Below are positions 6,617-12,024 of a stretch of 12,024 nucleotides of DNA, piece after piece. The translations under genes were made by a program, and so were the position numbers. Below the pieces are notes generated by a model. It saw only the letters and a program-made list of their open reading frames with translations. It ran no database searches and was not told where the DNA came from. Position 1 is the first letter of the stretch. Every line of letters begins with the position of its first letter. The stretch is taken from positions 1 through 12,024 of the forward strand of contig CAJLYG010000076.1 of NCBI GenBank assembly GCA_905210845.1, in the 5' to 3' direction. Origin of the DNA: an uncultured Prevotella sp. Its GTDB lineage: Bacteria; Bacteroidota; Bacteroidia; Bacteroidales; Bacteroidaceae.

Positions 6617-6770
6617 TAGCCTTGTCATCAGGCTTTTACAAACAGCTCATCAATCTTTTCGCAAGAGGTCATCTCCCGTCACTCAAAAGGTTATCTCCTG
6701 CCTCCTAAAAGACCATCAATTGGAGCTCAAAAGGTCATCTGATGAAACATGAAAGGTCACCTCTTGCTTT
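6617..6770. repeat. degenerate 22-nt periodic repeat array (6-7 units)
   Basis: A core best described as GGTCATCTC recurs at exactly 22-nt spacing: 6645, 6667, 6689, 6711, 6733 and 6755. A weaker unit at 6623 lies in the folK terminator loop. Core identity to GGTCATCTC by unit is about 6, 6, 9, 8, 5, 8 and 8 of 9, with CATC the most constant part. Most units carry an A-rich block just before the core (for example TCAAAA at 6683 and 6727). The remaining bases of each unit vary. The outer full units supply a perfect 9-nt inverted repeat, GCAAGAGGT (6661-6669) and ACCTCTTGC (6759-6767), followed by six T. A 22-nt period is not a multiple of three and there are no unique spacers, so this is neither a coding repeat nor CRISPR. 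Function unknown. Confidence 0.7.
6618..6638 (+). terminator. intrinsic terminator of the ftsX-folK operon
   Basis: A 5-bp stem AGCCT (6618-6622) / AGGCT (6630-6634) encloses a 7-nt loop and is followed at once by TTTT. It begins 4 nt after the folK stop. The short stem makes it a modest terminator. The 22-nt array begins in phase within its loop. Confidence 0.6.
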
Positions 6771-6792
6771 TTTGTTGAAAACAGATGTCAAT

Positions 6793-6810
6793 AGGTGAGC
6801 TTCCTCACCT
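6793..6810. other. strong 7-bp hairpin with tetraloop between convergent genes
   Basis: AGGTGAG (6793-6799) and CTCACCT (6804-6810) form a perfect stem closed by the loop CTTC. There is no T-run on either side, so it is not a canonical terminator on either strand. It lies between the 22-nt array and the rpsO terminator. It may be an RNA 3'-end stabiliser for read-through transcripts, or another diverged repeat-derived element. Confidence 0.5.
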
Positions 6811-6823
6811 TGCGATAAGAGAC

Positions 6824-6856
6824 AAAAAAAGTGGGAATGCTTGCGGCAGTCCCACT
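6824..6856 (-). terminator. intrinsic terminator of rpsO
   Basis: Read on the minus strand, AGTGGGA pairs with TCCCACT around a 13-nt loop and is followed by a run of seven T (the A-run at 6824-6830 on the + strand). It starts about 22 nt after the rpsO stop. This is a textbook intrinsic terminator and protects against transcription running into folK from the opposite side. Confidence 0.88.
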
Positions 6857-6878
6857 TCCTATTTCTTCTCTCTGTACT

Positions 6879-7148
6879 TTATTTACGGAGGCCGAGTGCT
6901 TTGATAATGGCACGATAGCGTTCGACGTCGAGCTTGTACAAGTAGTTGAGCAGGGCACGGCGCTTACCGACGAGCTGTGTCAAGGCACGTGCGGTCACGT
7001 GGTCCTTGTGGTTCTTTTTCAGGTGCTCAGTCAGGTGAGCGATGCGGAAAGAGAATAAAGCAATTTGGCTCTCTGCAGAACCCGTGTCCTTTACTGATGC
7101 ACCATACTTCTCGAAGATCTCAGACTTCTTTGCTTGATCTAAATACAT
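6879..7148 (-). CDS. rpsO: 30S ribosomal protein S15
   Basis: The protein has 89 residues, the usual S15 length, starting MYLDQAKKSEIFEKYG and ending IIKALGLRK. Diagnostic S15 segments are DTGSAESQIALFSFRIAHLTEHLKKNHKDH and LVGKRRALLNYLYKLDVERYRAII. S15 binds the three-way junction of 16S rRNA helices 20-22 early in small-subunit assembly. The start at 7148 was chosen to match the family N-terminus; the longer reading frame upstream is untranslated leader. No purine-rich ribosome binding site precedes the ATG; the AU-rich leader (7149-7180) is typical of highly expressed Bacteroidetes genes. Confidence 0.97.
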   Translation of the reverse strand: MYLDQAKKSEIFEKYGASVKDTGSAESQIALFSFRIAHLTEHLKKNHKDHVTARALTQLVGKRRALLNYLYKLDVERYRAIIKALGLRK

Positions 7149-7250
7149 AATTTGTTTGATTAATGAATAAATAATTACATCCTTCGTGCGCTGCAACGCC
7201 TTAATCAAAACGTTGTTACACAGTCGAATGCACCGGAGTTTCCGGAAATG
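7149..7250 (-). promoter_or_regulatory. structured 5' leader of rpsO, possible S15 autoregulatory site
   Basis: From the promoter at 7256-7263 the leader would be about 100 nt. On the minus strand it can form a 5'-terminal hairpin CCGGA/TCCGG (7245-7233 region). A second structure has an outer GTGC (7233-7230) / GCAC (7189-7186) stem and an inner CAACG (7215-7211) / CGTTG (7198-7194) stem. An unstructured AU-rich stretch then runs up to the ATG. S15 is known to repress its own mRNA in several phyla through unrelated leader structures. That this leader does the same is inference. Confidence 0.4.
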
Positions 7251-7255
7251 CGGTG

Positions 7256-7287
7256 CAAAGGTAGCTATTCTTTTGTAATTATCCAAA
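7256..7287 (-). promoter_or_regulatory. rpsO promoter, consensus Bacteroidetes type
   Basis: Read on the minus strand, TTTG (7287-7284) is followed after exactly 20 nt by TACCTTTG (7263-7256). This is a full match to the -33 TTTG and -7 TAnnTTTG elements at near-ideal spacing. It is the best promoter in the window, in keeping with a ribosomal protein gene. Confidence 0.82.
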
Positions 7288-7337
7288 AAATATAGAAGTT
7301 TTTTATAGCCTATAAGGCATAATTCGATTTTTCTTTG

Positions 7338-7345
7338 TACCTTTG
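7338..7345 (+). promoter_or_regulatory. typA promoter -7 element
   Basis: TACCTTTG exactly matches TAnnTTTG and is the same octamer used by the divergent rpsO promoter. The 5' leader of typA would be about 30 nt, with a weak AAGGT before the ATG. No clear TTTG lies at -33. An ATAGCCTATAAGGCAT element (7305-7320), which includes a GCCT/AGGC inverted repeat, sits just upstream. Confidence 0.65.
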
Positions 7346-7383
7346 CAACCGTTTTTAGATATTATTTTAAGGTAAGATAGTCA

Positions 7384-9186
7384 ATGCAAGACATTCGTAA
7401 CATTGCAGTTATTGCACATGTCGACCATGGAAAGACAACATTGGTTGACAAGATGATGCTAGCCGGAAAGCTCTTCCGTGATGGCCAGGATAACAGCGGC
7501 CAGGTGTTGGACTCTAATGACCTGGAACGCGAACGAGGGATCACCATCCTCTCAAAGAACGTATCAATCAATTGGAAAGGCACAAAAATCAATATATTGG
7601 ATACCCCGGGTCACTCTGACTTTGGTGGCGAAGTGGAGCGCGTGCTCAACATGGCAGATGGATGTCTCCTGTTGGTGGATGCTTTTGAGGGCCCGATGCC
7701 CCAGACGCGTTTCGTCCTTCAGAAGGCTTTGCAGATCGGTTTGAAACCTATCGTTGTCGTCAACAAGGTGGATAAGCCCAACTGCCGCCCTGAGGAAGTT
7801 TATGAAATGGTGTTCGACCTGATGTTCTCCTTGAATGCTACCGAGGACCAACTTGACTTCCCCGTGGTGTATGGCTCTGCTAAGCAAGGCTGGATGGCTG
7901 AGGACTGGAAGAAGCCTACGGACAACATTGATTACCTCTTGGACAAGATCGTAGAGGTAATTCCCGCACCGAAGCACTTGGAAGGTACCCCACAGATGTT
8001 GATTACGTCCTTGGACTATTCCAACTACACGGGTCGTATCGCCGTCGGTCGCGTCCATCGTGGCGTGCTGAAGGATGGCATGAACATCACGATCTGCCAT
8101 CGTGACGGAACGCAGGAGAAGACCAAGATCAAGGAGCTCCATACTTTCGAGGGAATGGGCCATGTCCGAAAGGACCAAGTGGAGTCTGGCGATATCTGCG
8201 CCGTGATCGGATTGGACAATTTCGAGATCGGAGATACCATTTGCGACTTCGAAAACCCGGAGCCGCTGCCACCCATCGCGGTTGACGAGCCAACGATGAG
8301 CATGCTCTTCACGATCAATGACAGTCCGTTCTTTGGTCGCGAAGGAAAGTTTTGCACCAGTCGCCACGTCGGCAACCGTCTGCAGAAGGAATTGGAAAAG
8401 AACCTTGCCCTTCGCGTCACTCCCGTGGAAGGCTCTACGGATCGCTGGATTGTCAGTGGGCGAGGTGTCCTGCATCTCTCTGTGCTGATTGAAACCATGC
8501 GCCGTGAGGGGTATGAGCTACAGGTGGGTCAGCCCCAGGTGATCTACAAGGAAATAGATGGGGTGAAGTGTGAGCCTGTTGAAGAACTGACGATCAATGT
8601 CCCAGAGGAATATTCCAGCAAGATGATTGATATGGTGACACGTCGTAAGGGTGACCTGACATCCATGGAGACCCAGGGCGACCGTGTCAATATAGACTTC
8701 GATATTCCGGCAAGGGGTATCATTGGGCTTCGCACCAATGTCCTGACTGCTTCGCAAGGCGAGGCTATCATGGCCCATCGCTTCAAGGAGTACCAGCCTT
8801 ACAAGGGTGAGATCGTGCGCCGTACCAATGGCAGTATGATCGCCATGGAGACGGGCACAGCTTATGCCTATTCCATTGATAAGTTGCAGGATCGTGGAAA
8901 ATTCTTCATCGATCCTGGAGAGGAAGTGTATGGAGGCCAGGTTGTTGGGGAACATGTTCATGACAACGACCTCGTTATCAACGTGACCAAGGCAAAGCAG
9001 TTGACGAATGTGCGCGCCAGTGGCTCGGATGAAAAGGCGCGGGTCATTCCGAAAACCGTGATGAGCTTGGAGGAATGCCTTGAGTATATCAAGGGAGATG
9101 AATATGTGGAGGTGACCCCGAAGAGTATCCGTATGCGGAAAATCGTCTTGGATCACTTAGAGCGTAAGCGTGCCAATAAAGAGTAA
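7384..9186 (+). CDS. typA: translational GTPase TypA/BipA
   Basis: This 600-residue ribosome-associated GTPase is related to EF-G and LepA and is involved in ribosome assembly and stress adaptation. Nucleotide-binding motifs are AHVDHGKTT (G1, 11-19), RGITI (G2, 51-55), DTPGH (G3, 73-77), NKVD (G4, 127-130) and GSAK (G5, about 164-167). Domain II follows (about 200-290), then the EF-G-like domains ([45 protein letters not shown]). The TypA-specific C-terminal domain ends in [18 protein letters not shown]. Length and order are normal for the family. It is divergently transcribed from rpsO with 235 nt between the two starts. Confidence 0.97.
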   Translation: MQDIRNIAVIAHVDHGKTTLVDKMMLAGKLFRDGQDNSGQVLDSNDLERERGITILSKNVSINWKGTKINILDTPGHSDFGGEVERVLNMADGCLLLVDAFEGPMPQTRFVLQKALQIGLKPIVVVNKVDKPNCRPEEVYEMVFDLMFSLNATEDQLDFPVVYGSAKQGWMAEDWKKPTDNIDYLLDKIVEVIPAPKHLEGTPQMLITSLDYSNYTGRIAVGRVHRGVLKDGMNITICHRDGTQEKTKIKELHTFEGMGHVRKDQVESGDICAVIGLDNFEIGDTICDFENPEPLPPIAVDEPTMSMLFTINDSPFFGREGKFCTSRHVGNRLQKELEKNLALRVTPVEGSTDRWIVSGRGVLHLSVLIETMRREGYELQVGQPQVIYKEIDGVKCEPVEELTINVPEEYSSKMIDMVTRRKGDLTSMETQGDRVNIDFDIPARGIIGLRTNVLTASQGEAIMAHRFKEYQPYKGEIVRRTNGSMIAMETGTAYAYSIDKLQDRGKFFIDPGEEVYGGQVVGEHVHDNDLVINVTKAKQLTNVRASGSDEKARVIPKTVMSLEECLEYIKGDEYVEVTPKSIRMRKIVLDHLERKRANKE

Positions 9187-9252
9187 ATAGTCCTTTCGCT
9201 CCAAGCAATATAAAAGGAATTGTCCCGTTATTCCCATAAAAGCGCATCGATT

Positions 9253-9957
9253 ATGAAGAAGATCATCTTATCGGCTGTTTGCCTGGCATCAGTCCTGACC
9301 GCAAGTGCCCAGCATAGGATCGGCACTTTCTCCGTCACTCCCCGGGTGGGAGTCAGCGTTGCCAACGTCACGAATAATGACATGTATGTTGCAACTGAGA
9401 CCAATAATGAAGAGAAGGTCAAGTCTCGGGCGAAGTTGGGAGGTACTGCTGGAGCTGAGGTAGAGTACCAGGCTGGAGACATCTACAGCTTTAGCTTAGG
9501 CGTGATGTATGCCATGCAAGGGAATCTTTACAAGGAGCACCGGGAGTACGCGGACAAGACTTTATATGGCATCAGCAATTGCCGCATGGACGTTCATGAA
9601 CTGAATATACCCTTGATGGCAAATGTATATGTTGCCCCAGGGCTTGCCGTTAAAGCTGGCGTCCAGATGGGTATCTTGTTGGCTGCCAAGTTCAAATACA
9701 AGTCACAGTCGATAAACACTGTGATCATTGATGGGAAAGAGCAAAAAGAATATGGGGATATCGTGAAGCATAGCCAATCAATGAAAGACCAGATGCACAC
9801 GATTGACTTTGCGATTCCGGTAGGACTCTCTTATGAATACGAGAACGTAGTGCTTGATGCCCGCTATTATTATGGGCTGACCAAAGTCTTTAAGGTGGAG
9901 GATAAAAGCAAGAACAGCGTGTTCACATTCACGGTAGGATATAAATTTAATCTATAA
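9253..9957 (+). CDS. small outer-membrane beta-barrel protein (porin family)
   Basis: The protein has 234 residues from the ATG at 9253, chosen because it gives a clean signal peptide (MKKIILSAVCLASVLTASAQ, cleavage likely after ASA). A TTG start upstream would have a misplaced ribosome binding site. After the signal, alternating hydrophobic/polar strands recur, for example FSVTPRVGVSVANV, GTAGAEVEYQ, SFSLGVMYAMQG, LNIPLMANVYV, LAVKAGVQMG, FAIPVGLSYEYENVVLDARYYYG and FTFTVGYKFNL. This is the pattern of OMP_b-brl_2-type eight- to ten-strand barrels. The last residue is Leu instead of the usual aromatic, although Phe sits two residues before. The cargo or role is unknown. It lies 66 nt after typA with no TAnnTTTG box, so it may be co-transcribed with typA. 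A long hairpin terminator follows. Confidence 0.82.
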   Translation: MKKIILSAVCLASVLTASAQHRIGTFSVTPRVGVSVANVTNNDMYVATETNNEEKVKSRAKLGGTAGAEVEYQAGDIYSFSLGVMYAMQGNLYKEHREYADKTLYGISNCRMDVHELNIPLMANVYVAPGLAVKAGVQMGILLAAKFKYKSQSINTVIIDGKEQKEYGDIVKHSQSMKDQMHTIDFAIPVGLSYEYENVVLDARYYYGLTKVFKVEDKSKNSVFTFTVGYKFNL

Positions 9958-9965
9958 GCATCAGG

Positions 9966-10001
9966 AAAATCTCTTCTACTCAGGGTAGAAGAGATTTTTT
10001 T
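9966..10001 (+). terminator. 14-bp hairpin terminator shared by convergent genes
   Basis: AAAATCTCTTCTAC (9966-9979) pairs perfectly with GTAGAAGAGATTTT (9985-9998) around the loop TCAGG, and seven T run from 9995 to 10001. It is a strong terminator for the barrel gene. On the minus strand the same hairpin contains the last codons and stop of luxS (stop at 9978-9976) and is followed by only four T, so termination there is probably weaker. Confidence 0.92.
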
Positions 10002-10455
10002 CTGTTATCTGATCTAATACTTCACTTCTGAATTTCTGGGCTTCCCACTTAGCCATGGGCAGGTCGTGCAGCAGATAGTTGCCGCAGTCCTTGGGGGCAG
10101 CACCGGGTATTTCACCTTCAAAGTCAGCAATAAAGCTAAACGTTGCTTTCATCAACTCAACGATATCGCCAGATGTCAGGTCACCTTTCATCAATAGGTA
10201 AAATCCTGTCAGGCATCCCATGGGTCCCCAGTAGAGGATCCTGTCTTTCCAAATCGGGTCGTTGCGAAGGAAGGTTGCCGCCAAATGCTCAATGGTATGG
10301 GATGCGCCCGGATGGAGGACGGGTTCCCGGTTGGGCTCTTTCATCCGGATGTCGAAAGTGGTGACGGTCTCATTCCCGACCTCATCCTTGCGGCTCACGT
10401 AAATACCACGTAAGAGTCGGTTGTGGTCGATAGTAAAACTTGGTATCTTTTTCAT
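9976..10455 (-). CDS. luxS: S-ribosylhomocysteine lyase LuxS
   Basis: This 159-residue enzyme cleaves S-ribosylhomocysteine to homocysteine and 4,5-dihydroxy-2,3-pentanedione, the precursor of autoinducer AI-2. Metal ligands are His53 and His57 in HTIEHL and Cys124 in PKDCGNYLLHDLP; Glu56 and Cys81 (GPMGCLTGFYL) are the expected catalytic residues. All key residues are present and length is normal. It follows mtnN by 9 nt on the same strand with no ribosome binding site of its own visible, so translational coupling is likely. Its final codons (NLFYPE-stop) lie within the hairpin that also terminates the convergent outer-membrane gene. Whether the cell uses AI-2 as a signal or only recycles the methyl cycle cannot be told from the sequence. 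Confidence 0.97.
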   Translation of the reverse strand: MKKIPSFTIDHNRLLRGIYVSRKDEVGNETVTTFDIRMKEPNREPVLHPGASHTIEHLAATFLRNDPIWKDRILYWGPMGCLTGFYLLMKGDLTSGDIVELMKATFSFIADFEGEIPGAAPKDCGNYLLHDLPMAKWEAQKFRSEVLDQITEKNLFYPE

Positions 10456-10464
10456 AATTGATCA

Positions 10465-11148
10465 TTAAATATTCAGTAAGAAATGCTTGGTTACGTTGAA
10501 CGAACCTTCTGCCATCCTATTCCAGAAATCGAAGTATTGGGCAGCCTTGTCGTCCTTCAGCGGTACGTCGCTGATGATGCGGAAGGATACAAACGGAGTC
10601 TTGTATTGATAACAAGTCTGGGCGATCGAGCAACTTTCCATGTCCACCGCCATTGCTTTGGGAAACTTGTCTAAGATCGCTTTCATCTTTTCCCGGCTAT
10701 CGACGAACCAGTCACCGCTCACGATCAACCCCGCATGGACTTTCGTCCCGCAGTTGAGCGCTATTGCCTTTTGCACCAGTTCCCGAGGCGTAGGATATTG
10801 TGCAGGCATACCCATGATCTGTCCATATTCACAGTCAGTGCCACAATAGGCATCATGATAGACACAAGAAGAGCTCACCACGACATCCGTTACTTCTAAG
10901 GATATGTCGGCTCCACCTGCCACTCCTGTAGAGATGACTAAGTCGGGATGGTACTGGTCGATCATTTCCACAGCACCGATCGTGCTGTTCACTTTCCCTA
11001 TGCCACATTGCTGCATGACAATGTCCTTGTCTTCTATTCTGCCGAGGACAAAGTCCTTATGGTTGTGGCGTTCCGTCTGACTGTCGTCAAGCAAGGTTTT
11101 CAACTGAGTGAATTCCTTGTCCATGGCGACGATGATACCTATTTTCAT
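10465..11148 (-). CDS. mtnN: 5'-methylthioadenosine/S-adenosylhomocysteine nucleosidase
   Basis: This 227-residue enzyme (Pfs) removes adenine from S-adenosylhomocysteine and 5'-methylthioadenosine; the former gives S-ribosylhomocysteine, the substrate of LuxS encoded next. Matches to the family are GIIVAMDKEF (4-13, Glu12), VISTGVAGG (71-79), VDMES (168-172, Glu171) and ISDVP (192-196, general acid Asp194). The segment after TDCEYGQ contains GMPAQYPTPREL where the family has a variable loop. The start has GAAAGGA (11165-11159) 10 nt upstream. It is the first gene of the mtnN-luxS operon. Confidence 0.95.
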   Translation of the reverse strand: MKIGIIVAMDKEFTQLKTLLDDSQTERHNHKDFVLGRIEDKDIVMQQCGIGKVNSTIGAVEMIDQYHPDLVISTGVAGGADISLEVTDVVVSSSCVYHDAYCGTDCEYGQIMGMPAQYPTPRELVQKAIALNCGTKVHAGLIVSGDWFVDSREKMKAILDKFPKAMAVDMESCSIAQTCYQYKTPFVSFRIISDVPLKDDKAAQYFDFWNRMAEGSFNVTKHFLLNI

Positions 11149-11170
11149 TTGTCTATATTCCTTTCTTGTG

Positions 11171-11178
11171 CAAATTTA
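11171..11178 (-). promoter_or_regulatory. mtnN-luxS promoter -7 element
   Basis: Read on the minus strand this is TAAATTTG, an exact TAnnTTTG match, 22 nt before the mtnN ATG. A TTG lies about 23 nt upstream as a possible partial -33 element. It is back to back with the promoter of the downstream YfhO gene; the two -33 regions overlap around 11198-11204. Confidence 0.65.
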
Positions 11179-11197
11179 CAACTTTTATTCCAAATAA

Positions 11198-11229
11198 TTG
11201 GCAATATTCGCCTGATTTGCTTAACTTTG
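11198..11229 (+). promoter_or_regulatory. promoter of the YfhO-family gene
   Basis: TAACTTTG (11222-11229) exactly matches TAnnTTTG, and TTG at 11198-11200 lies 21 nt upstream as a -33 element. The ATG at 11258 follows after a short AT-rich leader with no strong ribosome binding site. Confidence 0.65.
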
Positions 11230-11257
11230 CATCAAATTAATAAACGTTTATGATATA

Positions 11258-12024
11258 ATGAAAGCATTGAAAAAATATTTGCTTGACGTGCTGGCAATCG
11301 TGTTCTTTGCCATCATTTCTTTTGTCTATTTCATGCCAGCCGACATGGATGGCCGTATCCTCTATCAGCATGATGCATCCGCTGGAAGGGGAGCCGGACA
11401 GGAAGCGGCGGAATATTATCAGAAGACAGGGCATCGAACCCGTTGGACCAATGCGACTTTCAGTGGTATGCCAACCTACCAGACCTCGCCTTCCTACACC
11501 AGTACGGACGCATTGTCTGTAGCCGAGAAGGTGTACCATTTGGGATTGCCAGAGAATGTATGGTATGTGTTTGCTTACCTGTTAGGCTTTTATATTTTGC
11601 TTCGTGCTTTCGACTTCCGTCAGGAATTAGCGGTGTTAGGCTCTATTATCTGGGCCTTTTCCAGTTATTTCTTTATCATTATCGCCGCTGGGCATATCTG
11701 GAAGGTCATGGCGTTGGCATATCTGCCACCGATGATAGCCGGCGTGGTGTTGGCATATCGGGGGAAATACCTGTGGGGATTTATTGTCACGGCGATCTTC
11801 TCTGCATTTGAAGTGAATGCCAACCATGTTCAGATGACTTATTATTATCTGTTCATCATCCTGTTTATGGTCATCGCTTTCTTGGTGGATGCCATCCGTC
11901 AGGGAAAAATGGCACATTTTGCCAAGGCTACTTTGGTTTGTGCCGCAGGAGCCGCCATAGGAATCTGCATCAATCTTAGCAACCTTTACCATACCTGGCA
12001 ATATGGCCAAGAGTCCATGAGGGG
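11258..12024 (+). CDS. YfhO-family polytopic membrane protein (N-terminal part)
   Basis: The frame is open from the ATG at 11258 to the window edge (255 codons), so this is a partial gene; family members run to about 800 residues. TM1 is at about 8-26. A periplasmic segment carries NATFSGMPTYQTSP (about 65-78), which I recognise as a hallmark of the Bacteroidetes members. Hydrophobic helices follow at about 101-117, 125-145, 150-167, 171-186, 194-212 and 223-241. YfhO proteins have a GT-C glycosyltransferase-like fold; in Gram-positives they help glycosylate lipoteichoic acid. The Bacteroidetes proteins presumably use a polyprenyl-linked sugar, but the acceptor is unknown. A C-terminal soluble domain would be expected beyond the window. 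Confidence 0.82.
   Translation, partial: MKALKKYLLDVLAIVFFAIISFVYFMPADMDGRILYQHDASAGRGAGQEAAEYYQKTGHRTRWTNATFSGMPTYQTSPSYTSTDALSVAEKVYHLGLPENVWYVFAYLLGFYILLRAFDFRQELAVLGSIIWAFSSYFFIIIAAGHIWKVMALAYLPPMIAGVVLAYRGKYLWGFIVTAIFSAFEVNANHVQMTYYYLFIILFMVIAFLVDAIRQGKMAHFAKATLVCAAGAAIGICINLSNLYHTWQYGQESMR

Noticed and set aside
6617..6770. CRISPR array reading of the 22-nt repeats
   Set aside because: The whole period is only 22 nt, repeats are degenerate, there are no unique spacers of usual length and no cas genes in the window.
7149..7286. N-terminal extension of rpsO (reading frame open to 7286)
   Set aside because: S15 family members start at MYLDQ-like sequence; the extension covers the promoter and structured leader.
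7564..8475. 303-codon minus-strand ORF opposite typA
   Set aside because: It lies entirely within the unmistakable typA coding frame, has no promoter or ribosome binding site, and its composition is that of an antisense shadow.
9220..9252. TTG start 33 nt upstream for the outer-membrane protein, adjacent to AAAAGGA
   Set aside because: Spacing to the purine-rich stretch is about one base, and the extension would precede a well-formed signal peptide that begins at 9253.

Overview
The window looks like chromosomal core sequence from a Bacteroidales bacterium, most likely Prevotella or a close relative. The case rests on three things. Promoters carry the Bacteroidetes -7 element TAnnTTTG. The gene order ftsX, DUF3098, uppP, truB, queA is typical of the group, and the proteins are of Bacteroidetes type (long QueA, AraC-Ogt fusion, YfhO with a GMPTYQ motif). 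GC content looks moderate. No mobile element, CRISPR array, tRNA or rRNA gene was seen.

Layout. 1-196: leader region with a promoter and a small palindrome. 197-946: predicted lipoprotein of the UlaG-like metallo-beta-lactamase fold. 947-2152: an AraC/Ogt DNA-repair fusion preceded by a 27-codon leader ORF whose stop overlaps its start (ATGA), closed by a nested inverted repeat. 2235-6613: a tight same-strand operon of six genes (ftsX, DUF3098, uppP, truB, queA, folK) with junctions of 9, -1, 0, 18 and 3 nt. It joins cell division, lipid-carrier recycling, two tRNA modification enzymes and folate synthesis. 6614-6878: a convergent intergenic region holding the folK terminator, a degenerate 22-nt periodic repeat array, a free-standing hairpin and the rpsO terminator. 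6879-7148 (minus): rpsO, with a structured 5' leader and a well-formed promoter. 7384-9186: typA/bipA, divergent from rpsO. 9253-9957: a small outer-membrane beta-barrel protein. 9976-11148 (minus): the two-gene operon mtnN(pfs)-luxS, convergent on the barrel gene and sharing a long hairpin with it. 11258 to the end: the N-terminal part of a YfhO-family membrane protein, cut by the window edge.

How the genes work together. MtnN and LuxS act in sequence: S-adenosylhomocysteine is cleaved to S-ribosylhomocysteine, then to homocysteine plus the AI-2 precursor DPD. UppP recycles undecaprenyl carrier for the same envelope that FtsX helps split. TruB, QueA, S15 and TypA all serve translation.

No new multi-protein system is visible. 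The least explained signals are non-coding or very short: the 22-nt-phased array between folK and rpsO, the overlapping leader ORF before the AraC-Ogt gene, the rpsO leader, and the luxS 3' end embedded in a terminator hairpin.
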